Origin: Avichristensenella sp031549105
GTDB taxonomy: Bacteria; Bacillota; Clostridia; Christensenellales; Aristaeellaceae
Direction of reading: 5' to 3'
NCBI GenBank assembly: GCA_031549105.1
Contig: JAVBQK010000005.1
Location: 1 to 52,267 of the forward strand
DNA: 52,267 bases
In this document: positions 23,415-32,236 of the stretch, one piece after another
Layout: each line of letters starts with the position of its first letter
Numbering within the stretch: the first letter of the stretch is position 1
Translations under genes and position numbers: made by a program
Notes under the pieces: model-generated
Told to the model about the DNA's origin: nothing
Databases searched by the model: none
What the model saw: only the letters and a program-made list of their open reading frames with translations

Positions 23415-24542
23415 TTATGAACTGTAGTCGTTGATCCCGATGAACGAGTTGGGCTTGTCCTGGTGCTTGTGGGCGATGTCGCGGAACTGGTCAAACACGT
23501 TGAGCGAGAGGTCGACGAGCGTGGGGTCGAAGTGCGTGCCCGCGTCCTCAATGATGGTCTTGATGGCCGCCTCGTGCCGGAAGCTGGGCTTGTACGGCCG
23601 GTGGGAAATCAACGCGTCATAAACGTCCACAATGGCGAGGATGCGGCCGGAAAGCGGAATGTTCTCGCCCGAAAGCCCCTTGGGGTAGCCGCTGCCGTCC
23701 CATTTTTCATGGTGCGTGGCGATGATCTCGCGCGCGACGGTCAGGAAATACGAAGAATCGCCCGGGCCAAGGCCCTCAATTGCCGCATCCAGAATCTGTG
23801 CGCCGTAGACCGTGTGCTGCTTGATCAGCTCAAACTCCAGGCTGGAGAGCCGTGCGGGCTTGAGCAGGATGTTGTCCGGCACGGCGACCTTGCCGATGTC
23901 GTGCAGCTTCGCGGCCTTGGAGATGCTCTCGGCATAGCGGTCGTCAATCTGGTAGCGGGGGTGGTTCTTCTTGCGCAGGTTGGCGATCAGCAGCTCCGCG
24001 TAAACCGTGGTGCGCTTGATATGCTGGCCGGTCTCATTGTCGCGGAAGGAGGTCATGTTTGCCAGGATATCCAGGATCGCGTCCTGCGTGCGGCGCAGCT
24101 GCGACGTACGAACATCGACCATCCGCTCCAGGCTCTTGCGGTAGGTCTCCAGCTCGATATGCAGGCCCACGCGGGACTTGACAATCCCGGCGGAAATGGG
24201 CTTGAGGATGTAGTCGACCGCACCCAAGTCCAGCGCCATCTGCTCCTTGTCGCGCCCCTCCTGACCGGTCAGGAACACGATGGGGATGTCAACCCAGGTG
24301 GGGTTCTGTTTGATGGTGCGGATTACGTCATACCCGTTCATCTGCGGCATTTCCACATCCAGCAGGATCAGGTCAGGAATGCGCGTCTTCAGGAACATCA
24401 GCGCGCGCTCCCCGGACGGTGCCAAAAAGGGATGATAGTCTTCTTTTAGAATCTCATTGAGAAATCGTAGGTTGGTGGGGTCGTCATCCACCACCAGCAC
24501 GGTGGCTTTCTCCAGCTCATGGCTCATGGTGGTCCTCATCAT
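23415..24542 (-). CDS. Response regulator with HD-GYP c-di-GMP phosphodiesterase domain
   Basis: This 375-residue protein has a receiver domain (VLVVDDDPTNLRFL; Asp in LILLDVEMPQMNG; Lys in LKPIS) followed by an HD-GYP domain. The HD pair is in LHDIGKVAVPD, and HHEKWDGSGYPKGL carries the GYP motif. It should break down c-di-GMP when phosphorylated. The start at 24542 has GGAGG 6 bases upstream; an ATG at 24527 (MSHELEK) is also possible. Its 5' end overlaps the hybrid kinase gene by about 25 bases, so it is the likely output of that kinase. Confidence 0.92.
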   Translation of the reverse strand: MMRTTMSHELEKATVLVVDDDPTNLRFLNEILKEDYHPFLAPSGERALMFLKTRIPDLILLDVEMPQMNGYDVIRTIKQNPTWVDIPIVFLTGQEGRDKEQMALDLGAVDYILKPISAGIVKSRVGLHIELETYRKSLERMVDVRTSQLRRTQDAILDILANMTSFRDNETGQHIKRTTVYAELLIANLRKKNHPRYQIDDRYAESISKAAKLHDIGKVAVPDNILLKPARLSSLEFELIKQHTVYGAQILDAAIEGLGPGDSSYFLTVAREIIATHHEKWDGSGYPKGLSGENIPLSGRILAIVDVYDALISHRPYKPSFRHEAAIKTIIEDAGTHFDPTLVDLSLNVFDQFRDIAHKHQDKPNSFIGINDYSS

Positions 24543-27132
24543 TTCCGTCCTCCAGCAGCGCAAGCAGCATGCCGGAAGCCCTATCATAATCAAAATTATC
24601 CACGGCGGCGAGAACATCCGCCAAGCGCTGGTTGCGCACGGAGCCGTGGTCGTAGCGGATCATTTCCTGCAGAATCTCCATTGCTTGGTCGTTTTCCAGT
24701 GCGTCCATCAGCTCGGCCACGGTGTGAAGGTCGGGGATGACGCGCTCATGCAGCTCGGCAGGCAGCGGCAGCTTGTCCGCTTTTTTTTTCGTGTTGGGGA
24801 GTGCTGCGGAGAGCTGCCCGCAAAGAGCCTCCAGTTCGCTCAGGAAATTCTCCGTGTTTTGCTCGGCATATGCAAGGTTGTTCTTTAAAACGGCAAGTTC
24901 GAGCCTGCGTGCTTTTTCAGAAAGATCCTTTGCGCCTATATTATACAGCGCGCTCTTCTGGCTATGCACCTCTATGCGGTAGTTGTCCCAGTCGCCAGAT
25001 GCCAGGAACGCGCGCAGCAGCGCGGCCTTACGGTGCGCGTTGCTCAGGAAAGTTTGCAGGATCAACAGGTATGTATCTTCAGAACCGCCGATGTGGCCGA
25101 GCGCGTCTTTCACCTGTAGCGTCGTCATGCTCTGTACGGTGCACAGCGCCTGTGAATGCAGCGAAACGTCGGCGATCTGCGGCGCGGCGGGCAGCGTGCG
25201 CCGGATGCGGTCGGCCGGGAGCCAGCTGAGCAGGATGCGGTTAAGTTCCTCCACGGGGATGGGCTTGCCCAGGAAGTCCGACAGGCCACTCTGTATGAAC
25301 TGTTCCCGCACACCGGCGATGGCATTGGCGGTCAGCGCAATAACAGGCGTGGCCTGATACGCGGGGCTGAGCGCGCGAATTCGCACGGTCGCCTCAATCC
25401 CATCCATCTCCGGCATCATATGGTCCATGAAGATGATATCGTAGGTGTTTTGCACGCAGAGGTCAATCGCCTCCTGGCCGCTGAGCGCTGTATCGACCGC
25501 CATGCCGTACATGCGCAGTATCTCCAGCGCCACCAGCAGGTTGATTTCGTTGTCATCCACGATCAGCGCGCGCGTGTTCACCGTCTGGAAGGAACCGAGT
25601 GGCGTCTGCTCGGGGACGGAACCACACGCCGCGGCCAGGCTGTGGTTGTTGATCAGGCGAACCACTTCGCTGATTAGCAGCGGCATTTGGAGCACGCTGA
25701 TGCCTTCGCCAGTGTCCTGCTCGACATCGGAAAGGCCCTTGACCGCGATTTTGCTGGTGTTGTTCAACCGGCCCAGCTCGGCGAACACAGTTTCCTGGAA
25801 AGGGCCGGGCCAATAAAAGATATGGGAGTATGCGTTGGCGCGAACCGCATCCCGGAAGGACTGTGCGTCGCGGACGTAATCATACTTGATGAAGAGCCGC
25901 AGCAGCGTAGCCTCCAGCGCATCGCTTGCTGGGCTGTTGCCGAAGATCAGCGCGCGCTTGCGCCCGGGTTCATCAAGCGTCACGATTTTTTCGGAGCCCA
26001 CGACTGCCTGCGGTATTCTGACGGTAAACGTGCTGCCTACGCCGTATTCGCTGATGACATCGATGGTACCACCCATAGATTCCGCCAGCTCCTTGCAGAT
26101 GGCAAGGCCCAGTCCCGTGCCCTGAAGTCCCTGGCTCATCTGGCTATCGGGCTGGTAGAAGGCGGAAAACAGGTCCGGGAGCGCGGCACTCTTGATGCCG
26201 ACGCCCGTATCCTGCACGCGGAAGAGCAGGGCGATGCCCGCTTCGATAGGCTCAAAGCCGACGCTCAGCGAAACGACGCCTGTGGCCGTGTACTTTACCG
26301 CGTTGGAGAGGATGTTGCCCACAATCTGCTTGATGCGCAACTCATCGCCAACCAGGCGGGAGGGGAGCTGTGGGTCGATATCGGTGATGAAGGTCAAGTT
26401 TTTTTCTGCGGCGCGCAGGTTGGTCACGTTGGTCACATCGCCAATCAGCGACAGCAGGCTGTAGGGCTGTGGGTGTAACTCAGTTTTCTGTGCGTCTATA
26501 TCGGAAAAGTCAAGAATATCATCGATCAGCGCGATGAGCGAATCGGACGCGTTGAGGATATTGCGGACGTAGCCGCGCTGCTGATCGTTCAGCTCCGTCA
26601 GGTTGAGCAGGCTGCTCATGCCGAGGATCGCGTTCATCGGCGTGCGAATCTGATGGCTCATGTTGGTGAGGAAGTTGCTTTTCGCCTGCGAGGCGGCCTC
26701 CGCTTCTTCCTTGACGTGGACCAGTTCGGTGATATCATGCATCAACAGTACGATGCCCAGCGGTTCCTTGCCCGTGCCTGCCGCCGGGGTAATGGTAATG
26801 CTGAAATGGCGGCGGTCTCCGGAAAGCATGTCCATCGCATCGGTGTACTGCAAAGGCTTACCGGTGAGCAGCACCTCGCCGCAGCGAGCGGAGGTCTCCC
26901 GCACCCATGCCGCGGAGACAGCGCTGCCGAATATATCTTTAAGGGGAAGCCCCTGTAATTCAGTGGGGTCGGTAAAGCCAAACTGCTTGGCGACAAGGCT
27001 GCCTGTTCCGACCAGATAGCGCAGGTCCCGGTCAAACAGGATGAGATCGCTGGGGCACACTTCCAGCAGCAGACGATTGTACAGCAGCTGGTTTTCGATC
27101 TCCGCAAGGGGCCCCGGCCTGTTTTGCGCCAT
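24517..27132 (-). CDS. Hybrid PAS sensor histidine kinase with two receivers and an HPt domain
   Basis: This 871-residue protein has no clear transmembrane segment. The order is PAS (about 20-140), HisKA with His160 in NMSHQIRTPMNAI, an ATPase domain (N box NILSNAVKY, G1 DTGVGI, G2 GTGLGLAIC), a degenerate receiver without the usual Asp, a complete receiver (LIVDDNEINL, Asp in IIFMDHMMP, Lys in GKPIP), and a C-terminal HPt (VHSQKSALYNIGA). The usual acidic residue after the phospho-His is Gln here (SHQ for SHE). The ATG at 27132 has GGGAGG upstream. HPt plus the overlapping HD-GYP regulator suggests a phosphorelay. Confidence 0.9.
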   Translation of the reverse strand: MAQNRPGPLAEIENQLLYNRLLLEVCPSDLILFDRDLRYLVGTGSLVAKQFGFTDPTELQGLPLKDIFGSAVSAAWVRETSARCGEVLLTGKPLQYTDAMDMLSGDRRHFSITITPAAGTGKEPLGIVLLMHDITELVHVKEEAEAASQAKSNFLTNMSHQIRTPMNAILGMSSLLNLTELNDQQRGYVRNILNASDSLIALIDDILDFSDIDAQKTELHPQPYSLLSLIGDVTNVTNLRAAEKNLTFITDIDPQLPSRLVGDELRIKQIVGNILSNAVKYTATGVVSLSVGFEPIEAGIALLFRVQDTGVGIKSAALPDLFSAFYQPDSQMSQGLQGTGLGLAICKELAESMGGTIDVISEYGVGSTFTVRIPQAVVGSEKIVTLDEPGRKRALIFGNSPASDALEATLLRLFIKYDYVRDAQSFRDAVRANAYSHIFYWPGPFQETVFAELGRLNNTSKIAVKGLSDVEQDTGEGISVLQMPLLISEVVRLINNHSLAAACGSVPEQTPLGSFQTVNTRALIVDDNEINLLVALEILRMYGMAVDTALSGQEAIDLCVQNTYDIIFMDHMMPEMDGIEATVRIRALSPAYQATPVIALTANAIAGVREQFIQSGLSDFLGKPIPVEELNRILLSWLPADRIRRTLPAAPQIADVSLHSQALCTVQSMTTLQVKDALGHIGGSEDTYLLILQTFLSNAHRKAALLRAFLASGDWDNYRIEVHSQKSALYNIGAKDLSEKARRLELAVLKNNLAYAEQNTENFLSELEALCGQLSAALPNTKKKADKLPLPAELHERVIPDLHTVAELMDALENDQAMEILQEMIRYDHGSVRNQRLADVLAAVDNFDYDRASGMLLALLEDGNDEDHHEP

Positions 27133-27195
27133 GGTTACGCCTCCCATTTTTCGTCACATGATTGGATGCAGCGCAACGAAAGATTGCGACAAAAC

Positions 27196-27261
27196 ATTAT
27201 ACAATGAATAAGCAAGAAAAACCAGCGGGACATTTGCTTTTTTCAGTTTTTAGGCTATAAT
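27196..27261. promoter_or_regulatory. Divergent -10 elements between hybrid kinase and GGDEF gene
   Basis: A perfect TATAAT occurs on the minus strand (27196-27201) toward the kinase and on the plus strand (27256-27261) toward the GGDEF gene. The matching -35 boxes are weak in both cases, which may mean activator-dependent expression. Confidence 0.4.
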
Positions 27262-27328
27262 GAGGGGCGTTGTTGCAGGGCGGCAGCAAGCCGTTCATCC
27301 ATTGAACTCGTATGAAGGAGCGTTTGTC

Positions 27329-29113
27329 GTGCCGGAAAACAGCCAGCAGATGGCAAAAAATTTTTTCCTCAATACATTTAAGAACATTCAAATGCCAGTG
27401 ATCGTCTGCGAGAACAGCGAGAAGTACCCGCTGGTGTTTGCCAACCCAAGTGCGATGCTGATGATGAACCCACTGCTGGTCAGCGATAGTCTGCGCGAAG
27501 GGGCACAGCCCGGCTGCCTGGATGACCTGCTGCGCTTTCAGACCGAGGATCGTCGCGCCAGCCTTTTTGGCCCATTGCAGATATCCGGGTTCGTTACGGA
27601 CTATAAGGCCGATATTTTAAACCACGAAGACGCGCCGCTGCTAGTGACCATCTCCGCCAACCTTGTGGAGGTGCAGGGCGCGCAGTGCATCGTCATGTAC
27701 ATCTACGACACGGCTGAGGATGAGCTGTCCGCGGTGGATGTCAACAACATGCTGGGCACCGTTTTCCAGATGTCCAATCAGGTCAGCAATGTGGACGATG
27801 CCATCACCGGCATCCTGGCGTATGTCGGCAGCTGGCTGCATGTCAGCCGTGCATATATCTTTGAGGAGATATCGGCGGAGTATACGCGCAACACCTATGA
27901 GTGGTGCGGCCCGGGCGAGGAACCGGCCATCCAGGACCTGCAGAATCTCAAAAAGGCAGACTATAACTATGACGCCATCGTCAATGGCGGCATGTATATC
28001 ACCGATGATGTCCGCAACCTTCCGGATGGGGATCGGGAGATTCTGGAGGCGCAGGGCATCAAATCCCTTGCCATTATGCCGATGGCGCACCAGGGGAAAC
28101 CGCTGGGCTATATCGGCTTTGACGATTGCAAAGAATATCGCAAATGGAGCCGGATGGAAATCAACCTGCTCAAGAGCTTATCCGGAATCATCCTGGCACT
28201 GCTGGTGCGGCGCAACAACGAACAGAAGATAGGCCGCAGCGCCGAGATTCTGCAAACCATCTCCGACAGCATCGAAAACATCATTTACGTCAATGATGTG
28301 AATACCTATGAAATCGTGTTCCTTAACAAGACTCTGGCCGATGCGATGGGCCGGGACGCGGAGGAGTTTACCGGGGGCACATGCTGGAAGCTGCTGCAAA
28401 AGGATATGACCGGACCATGCCCGTTCTGCCCGATTCCTAAGATGCTGGCAGAGGGATACATGGAAACCGGAAAATATTACACGTGGGAGTTTCAAAACAC
28501 GCTGACGAACAAGTGGTATCTGATCAAGGATGCGTTCATCAAGTGGATTGACGGCCGGACCGTGCACATTGAGACGGCGACCGAGATCACGCACCAGAAA
28601 GAATACGAGCAACAGCTGCAGTATTATGCGTCGACAGATGGACTGACCGGGGTATACAACCGTGAGTGGGGCCACAAGATCATGCGCGAGATCGTCGGTC
28701 GCACGGGGAACAACCCGGAGGACGGCAGCCTGGTGTTCATCGACCTGGACGGCTTGAAGTATGTCAATGATACTTTCGGGCATGACGTAGGTGACCAGAT
28801 GATCAATAACATCGTGCAGATTGCGCGCGCCAGCATCCGCAAGAGTGACGCCATCTGCCGCTGGGGCGGGGACGAGTTCCTGCTTCTGCTGCGCTGCAAA
28901 ACGGAAGTGGCGGAAAGAATCATGAGGACCATCAACGAGAGGATCGCCGCGTTCAACGCGGCGGGGAAAGCGCCCTATATACTCTCGATCAGCCATGGCA
29001 TCACGGAGCTATCGGCGGCAAGTACGGAGTCGGTGGAGGTCATCGTCTCTCGCGCGGACCAGCTGATGTACCAAAACAAGATGGCGAAGCGGGGCGGAAA
29101 GAAGGAGCGCTGA
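27329..29113 (+). CDS. PAS/GAF diguanylate cyclase
   Basis: This is a cytosolic protein of 594 residues. A PAS-like start (MPVIVCENSEKYPLVFANPS) is followed by a GAF-like region (SNVDDAITGILAYVGSWLHVSRAYIFEE), a second PAS (NIIYVNDVNTYEIVFLNKTLADA) holding a CPFCPIPK cysteine pair, and a C-terminal GGDEF domain (FIDLDGLKYVNDTFGHDVGD and CRWGGDEFLLLL). The active-site motif is intact, so it should make c-di-GMP. The GTG at 27329 is chosen because AAGGAG lies 8 bases upstream; a longer ATG frame from 27260 lacks such a site. The CxxC in PAS2 may sense redox or bind metal (inference). Confidence 0.88.
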   Translation: MPENSQQMAKNFFLNTFKNIQMPVIVCENSEKYPLVFANPSAMLMMNPLLVSDSLREGAQPGCLDDLLRFQTEDRRASLFGPLQISGFVTDYKADILNHEDAPLLVTISANLVEVQGAQCIVMYIYDTAEDELSAVDVNNMLGTVFQMSNQVSNVDDAITGILAYVGSWLHVSRAYIFEEISAEYTRNTYEWCGPGEEPAIQDLQNLKKADYNYDAIVNGGMYITDDVRNLPDGDREILEAQGIKSLAIMPMAHQGKPLGYIGFDDCKEYRKWSRMEINLLKSLSGIILALLVRRNNEQKIGRSAEILQTISDSIENIIYVNDVNTYEIVFLNKTLADAMGRDAEEFTGGTCWKLLQKDMTGPCPFCPIPKMLAEGYMETGKYYTWEFQNTLTNKWYLIKDAFIKWIDGRTVHIETATEITHQKEYEQQLQYYASTDGLTGVYNREWGHKIMREIVGRTGNNPEDGSLVFIDLDGLKYVNDTFGHDVGDQMINNIVQIARASIRKSDAICRWGGDEFLLLLRCKTEVAERIMRTINERIAAFNAAGKAPYILSISHGITELSAASTESVEVIVSRADQLMYQNKMAKRGGKKER

Positions 29114-29119
29114 TCTCCT

Positions 29120-29704
29120 CTAGAGAAAGAGCGACACTGCGCAATAGACCAGCAGCAGTGCCATCACCGCGCTGAGCACGCGGCTTTTGCCGGAGCCGGA
29201 AAAGAGGCTCTTGAACGCACTGCCAAAAAGCGCCCAGCAGATGGTCGAGGCAAAGCCGGTGAAGGACAACACCGCTATAAAGCCCAGCAGCGGACCGAAG
29301 TCGCTGAAATGGGGGAGGATGTAGGCGGACATCAAGGTCACGGAGTAGATATATATCTTGGGGTTGATGAATTGCAGCAGTGCGCCGGAGACAAAGCCGA
29401 GCTGCGCCCCATCGGATTGAAAGTCCGAAGCGTCATGCCAGGTCTTCCAGGCGAGGTAGAGCATGTAAGCCGCGCCGATGACCTGCATGACGATCTTTAT
29501 TTTTGGCATGACCGCAAATAGGAGGCTGCTGAACAGCGTGCAAAGCCCCGTCACCAGGAAGAAGCCCATCAGTATACCCAAATTGAAGGGGAAGCTTTTG
29601 CGAAAGCCCAGGCGGCTTGCATTGCTCATCGACATAATGTTATTGGGTCCGGGCGTGAACGCGGTGATGAGGATATAGGTTACAAACGCCGCGGTATCGA
29701 ACAT
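29120..29704 (-). CDS. LysE-family amino-acid exporter
   Basis: This 194-residue membrane protein has about six hydrophobic segments and the LysE/RhtB signature TAFTPGPNNIMSMSNASRLGFRK near residue 15, with ALLQFINPKIYIYS at about 109-122. It probably exports an amino acid or related metabolite. GGAGG precedes the ATG at proper spacing. It lies between the GGDEF gene (convergent, 6 bases apart) and the GGDEF-EAL gene upstream on the same strand (13 bases apart), so it is likely co-transcribed with the latter. Confidence 0.9.
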   Translation of the reverse strand: MFDTAAFVTYILITAFTPGPNNIMSMSNASRLGFRKSFPFNLGILMGFFLVTGLCTLFSSLLFAVMPKIKIVMQVIGAAYMLYLAWKTWHDASDFQSDGAQLGFVSGALLQFINPKIYIYSVTLMSAYILPHFSDFGPLLGFIAVLSFTGFASTICWALFGSAFKSLFSGSGKSRVLSAVMALLLVYCAVSLFL

Positions 29705-29717
29705 GGTGAAGGCCTCC

Positions 29718-32099
29718 TTAGCCCTTTCGGAACTTCTTCACCAGCGCGATGAACGCATCGGCGGGTACGGGCTTGCTGAACAGGTATCCCTGGATCTCCT
29801 CCACCTCCGCATGGCGCAAGAATTCAAACTGCGCCTCGTCCTCCACGCCTTCGGCCGTCAGGCTCAGGTGCAGGCTCTTCGCCACGGCGATGATGGCATT
29901 GACGATCGCCCGGTCCTCTTCGCTGACATTGATGCGGGAAACGAACGACTGGTCGATCTTTAGCCGGTCCAGTGATATCTTGTACAGATAGCTTAGCGAC
30001 GAGTAGCCGGTGCCGAAGTCGTCAACAGAAATCTGAATGCCCAGGCTATGCAGCTCGGCCAGCACGGCGTTCACGCGGTCCACATCCTCCACCAGCGTGC
30101 CCTCGACAATCTCTATATCCAGGCGGCGGATGTCGATGCCGGAATCATGCACGGCGCGCTGCACAACATAGAGGAAATCCTCATGCAGCAGCACCTGCGC
30201 CGTCACGTTGATGGAAATAGGGCCAAAGTAGCCTTCCTTGGCGAACTCCACGCCCAGGCGGCAGCATTCGCGGATCATCCACCAGGTGAGCGGGATGATC
30301 AGGCCGGACTCCTCGGCGATGGGGATGAAGTCCATCGGCGGGACGAGGCGCTCATTTTCCAGCCAGCGCATCAGCGCTTCGCATCCAACCACCTCGCGCG
30401 TTTTCGCGCTGACCTTGGGCTGGAAATAGGCGCGGAAATCCACGCAGTTCTGCTGCAGTACCGCGCGGCGCAGCCTGTTTTCGTTGTCAATGTGGCGCTG
30501 CAAAGCAACCTGCATCGCGGCCTCGTAGGGGACATAGAGCACATCGCCCGCCTCTTTGGCCCTGAACATCGCGATTTCCGCATTCTTCAGCAGCGTATCG
30601 GCATCCGCGCCGTCGGCGGGATAGCAGCTGCAGCCAATGGAGGCGGTGACGGTGATCTGCCTTTCGCGGATGATGAAGGGGTTTTCAAAGAGCGCGGCAA
30701 TCTTCTCGGCGAAGCGCGCGCGGTCCCTGGGCATGGCCAGATCATGCACGATGATGACAAACTCATCGCCGCCCATGCGGCTGAGGAACGGGCCGTTCTG
30801 GAACGTTTCCCGCAGCGTGGAGGCCAGCGTCCGAATGAAGCGGTCGCCCTCGGTGTGGCCCATCGTATCGTTGAGGACCTTGAAGCGGTTCAGATCGAAA
30901 AAGAAGACGGAAATGACGCCGCCGCGCGCGTTTTCAATGCACTCGTTGAGCAGCGCTACGGTGCTCTGGCGGTTGCGAAGGCCCGTCAGCGGATCAAAGT
31001 TGGCCTGATAGAACAGCGCGTGGCTGTTCTTCTGAATGGTATCGCGGGCTGACTTCACGCGCGTGAGCATGTCGTTGACCGCGACGGTCAGGTTGCGCAT
31101 TTCTCGGTTTGTACCGCGTATGGGCAGCGTGGACTGGAAGGCATCCATGTCCAGCGCGTTGACCTCGGTGGCAAGGGAGGTGAGGGGCCTAATGATAATG
31201 CGGCTGAGCAGGCGGAGGATGGCTGCGAGCATCGCGATGCAACAGACCGCCAGCACCAGCATGGTCACGCTGATGAAGCTGCTGCCCTGCTGGTAGAGGG
31301 AACGGTCGGCGTTGATGGCGATGACCATGCTCTTCTGGCTGTAGAAGTCGGTCAGGATCTTGTACACGGACGCGGATTCACCCTGCGTGATGACAAGGCT
31401 GCCCTGGCCAAGAAGGCTGGCGCGCTCGCTCAGAGTGAGGTCCAGGTCAGCCAGCGACCTAAGGGCGAAGGGAATGCCGGTGCTCTCCGTCAGGGAGTTT
31501 ACTTCGCTGGGGCCAATGAAGCGGCCGAACACCAGCGTACCCGCGGAAGGGCCGGTCATGTCGGTGCGCAGGACGGGGTAGACGGAGAGGTAATAGACAT
31601 CCTCCTCGATGATGGTGAAGCCGGATAGGCCTGTCCCATTATCGGTGGAAAGCGTGGGTACGGACGCGAGCAGCGACGCCAAATGGGCGGACGAAGTATC
31701 AAACTCGGAGCCATAGGGGTCATAAGCGTGCGCGTAGTAGGTGGATTGGTCAGGCGAGAAGTAGGCAATGAAGTTCAGGCGGTAGAGCGCCAGCGGATAG
31801 TCGCCCAGATACTCGTCGGCAAAGGCGTCATTCTCGCCCTGCAAAAACGCGTAGTCAAGGTCCCAGAACGCCCAATCCTGTGCGACGGTGGGCAAAAACT
31901 CCACGGACGAATGCAGAATCCGCTCCGCCATTTCAACCTGACTCTGCAGGCTGTCCACCTCGCGTTCCACCAGCAACTTCTCCATGCTGTTGTAGAACAC
32001 AACATATAGAATGATAAACATTGAAAGAAATATAACACCGACTGTCAGCATGATGGTTGTGCGGATGGAAGGGAATGAGCGTGGGCGACTATCTGCCAC
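29718..32099 (-). CDS. CHASE4-HAMP-GGDEF-EAL membrane protein
   Basis: This 793-residue membrane protein may both make and break c-di-GMP. TM1 is at about 13-33, then a large extracellular CHASE4-like sensor (VAQDWAFWDLDYAFLQG, GFTIIEEDVYYLSVYPV), TM2 at about 275-297, HAMP, GGDEF (MGGDEFVIIVHD) and EAL (CEALMRWLEN, DDFGTGYSSLSYLYKISLDRLKID). Both catalytic motifs look intact. It starts with GTG at 32099, with AGGTGG upstream, and has its own promoter. The LysE gene follows on the same strand. Confidence 0.92.
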   Translation of the reverse strand: MADSRPRSFPSIRTTIMLTVGVIFLSMFIILYVVFYNSMEKLLVEREVDSLQSQVEMAERILHSSVEFLPTVAQDWAFWDLDYAFLQGENDAFADEYLGDYPLALYRLNFIAYFSPDQSTYYAHAYDPYGSEFDTSSAHLASLLASVPTLSTDNGTGLSGFTIIEEDVYYLSVYPVLRTDMTGPSAGTLVFGRFIGPSEVNSLTESTGIPFALRSLADLDLTLSERASLLGQGSLVITQGESASVYKILTDFYSQKSMVIAINADRSLYQQGSSFISVTMLVLAVCCIAMLAAILRLLSRIIIRPLTSLATEVNALDMDAFQSTLPIRGTNREMRNLTVAVNDMLTRVKSARDTIQKNSHALFYQANFDPLTGLRNRQSTVALLNECIENARGGVISVFFFDLNRFKVLNDTMGHTEGDRFIRTLASTLRETFQNGPFLSRMGGDEFVIIVHDLAMPRDRARFAEKIAALFENPFIIRERQITVTASIGCSCYPADGADADTLLKNAEIAMFRAKEAGDVLYVPYEAAMQVALQRHIDNENRLRRAVLQQNCVDFRAYFQPKVSAKTREVVGCEALMRWLENERLVPPMDFIPIAEESGLIIPLTWWMIRECCRLGVEFAKEGYFGPISINVTAQVLLHEDFLYVVQRAVHDSGIDIRRLDIEIVEGTLVEDVDRVNAVLAELHSLGIQISVDDFGTGYSSLSYLYKISLDRLKIDQSFVSRINVSEEDRAIVNAIIAVAKSLHLSLTAEGVEDEAQFEFLRHAEVEEIQGYLFSKPVPADAFIALVKKFRKG

Positions 32100-32132
32100 G
32101 GGGACACCACCTGTCGAGAGTATAGTTACTCT

Positions 32133-32161
32133 ATTATACTATACAATGTGCGGGAAAACAA
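32133..32161 (-). promoter_or_regulatory. Promoter for the CHASE4-GGDEF-EAL gene
   Basis: TTGTTT, 17 bases and a perfect TATAAT on the minus strand, 34 bases upstream of the start. Confidence 0.65.
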
Positions 32162-32197
32162 TCGAAATGCCTGGGAAGATTATGTGATAATTAAAGA

Positions 32198-32222
32198 ATG
32201 GACGGGCAAACTGCCCGTCCAT
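32198..32222 (-). terminator. Terminator of the polysaccharide deacetylase gene
   Basis: A perfect 10-bp stem ATGGACGGGC/GCCCGTCCAT with a 5-base loop, followed on the minus strand by TCTTTAATT. It lies 14 bases after the stop codon. Confidence 0.7.
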
Positions 32223-32236
32223 TTGCTAAACCCTGT

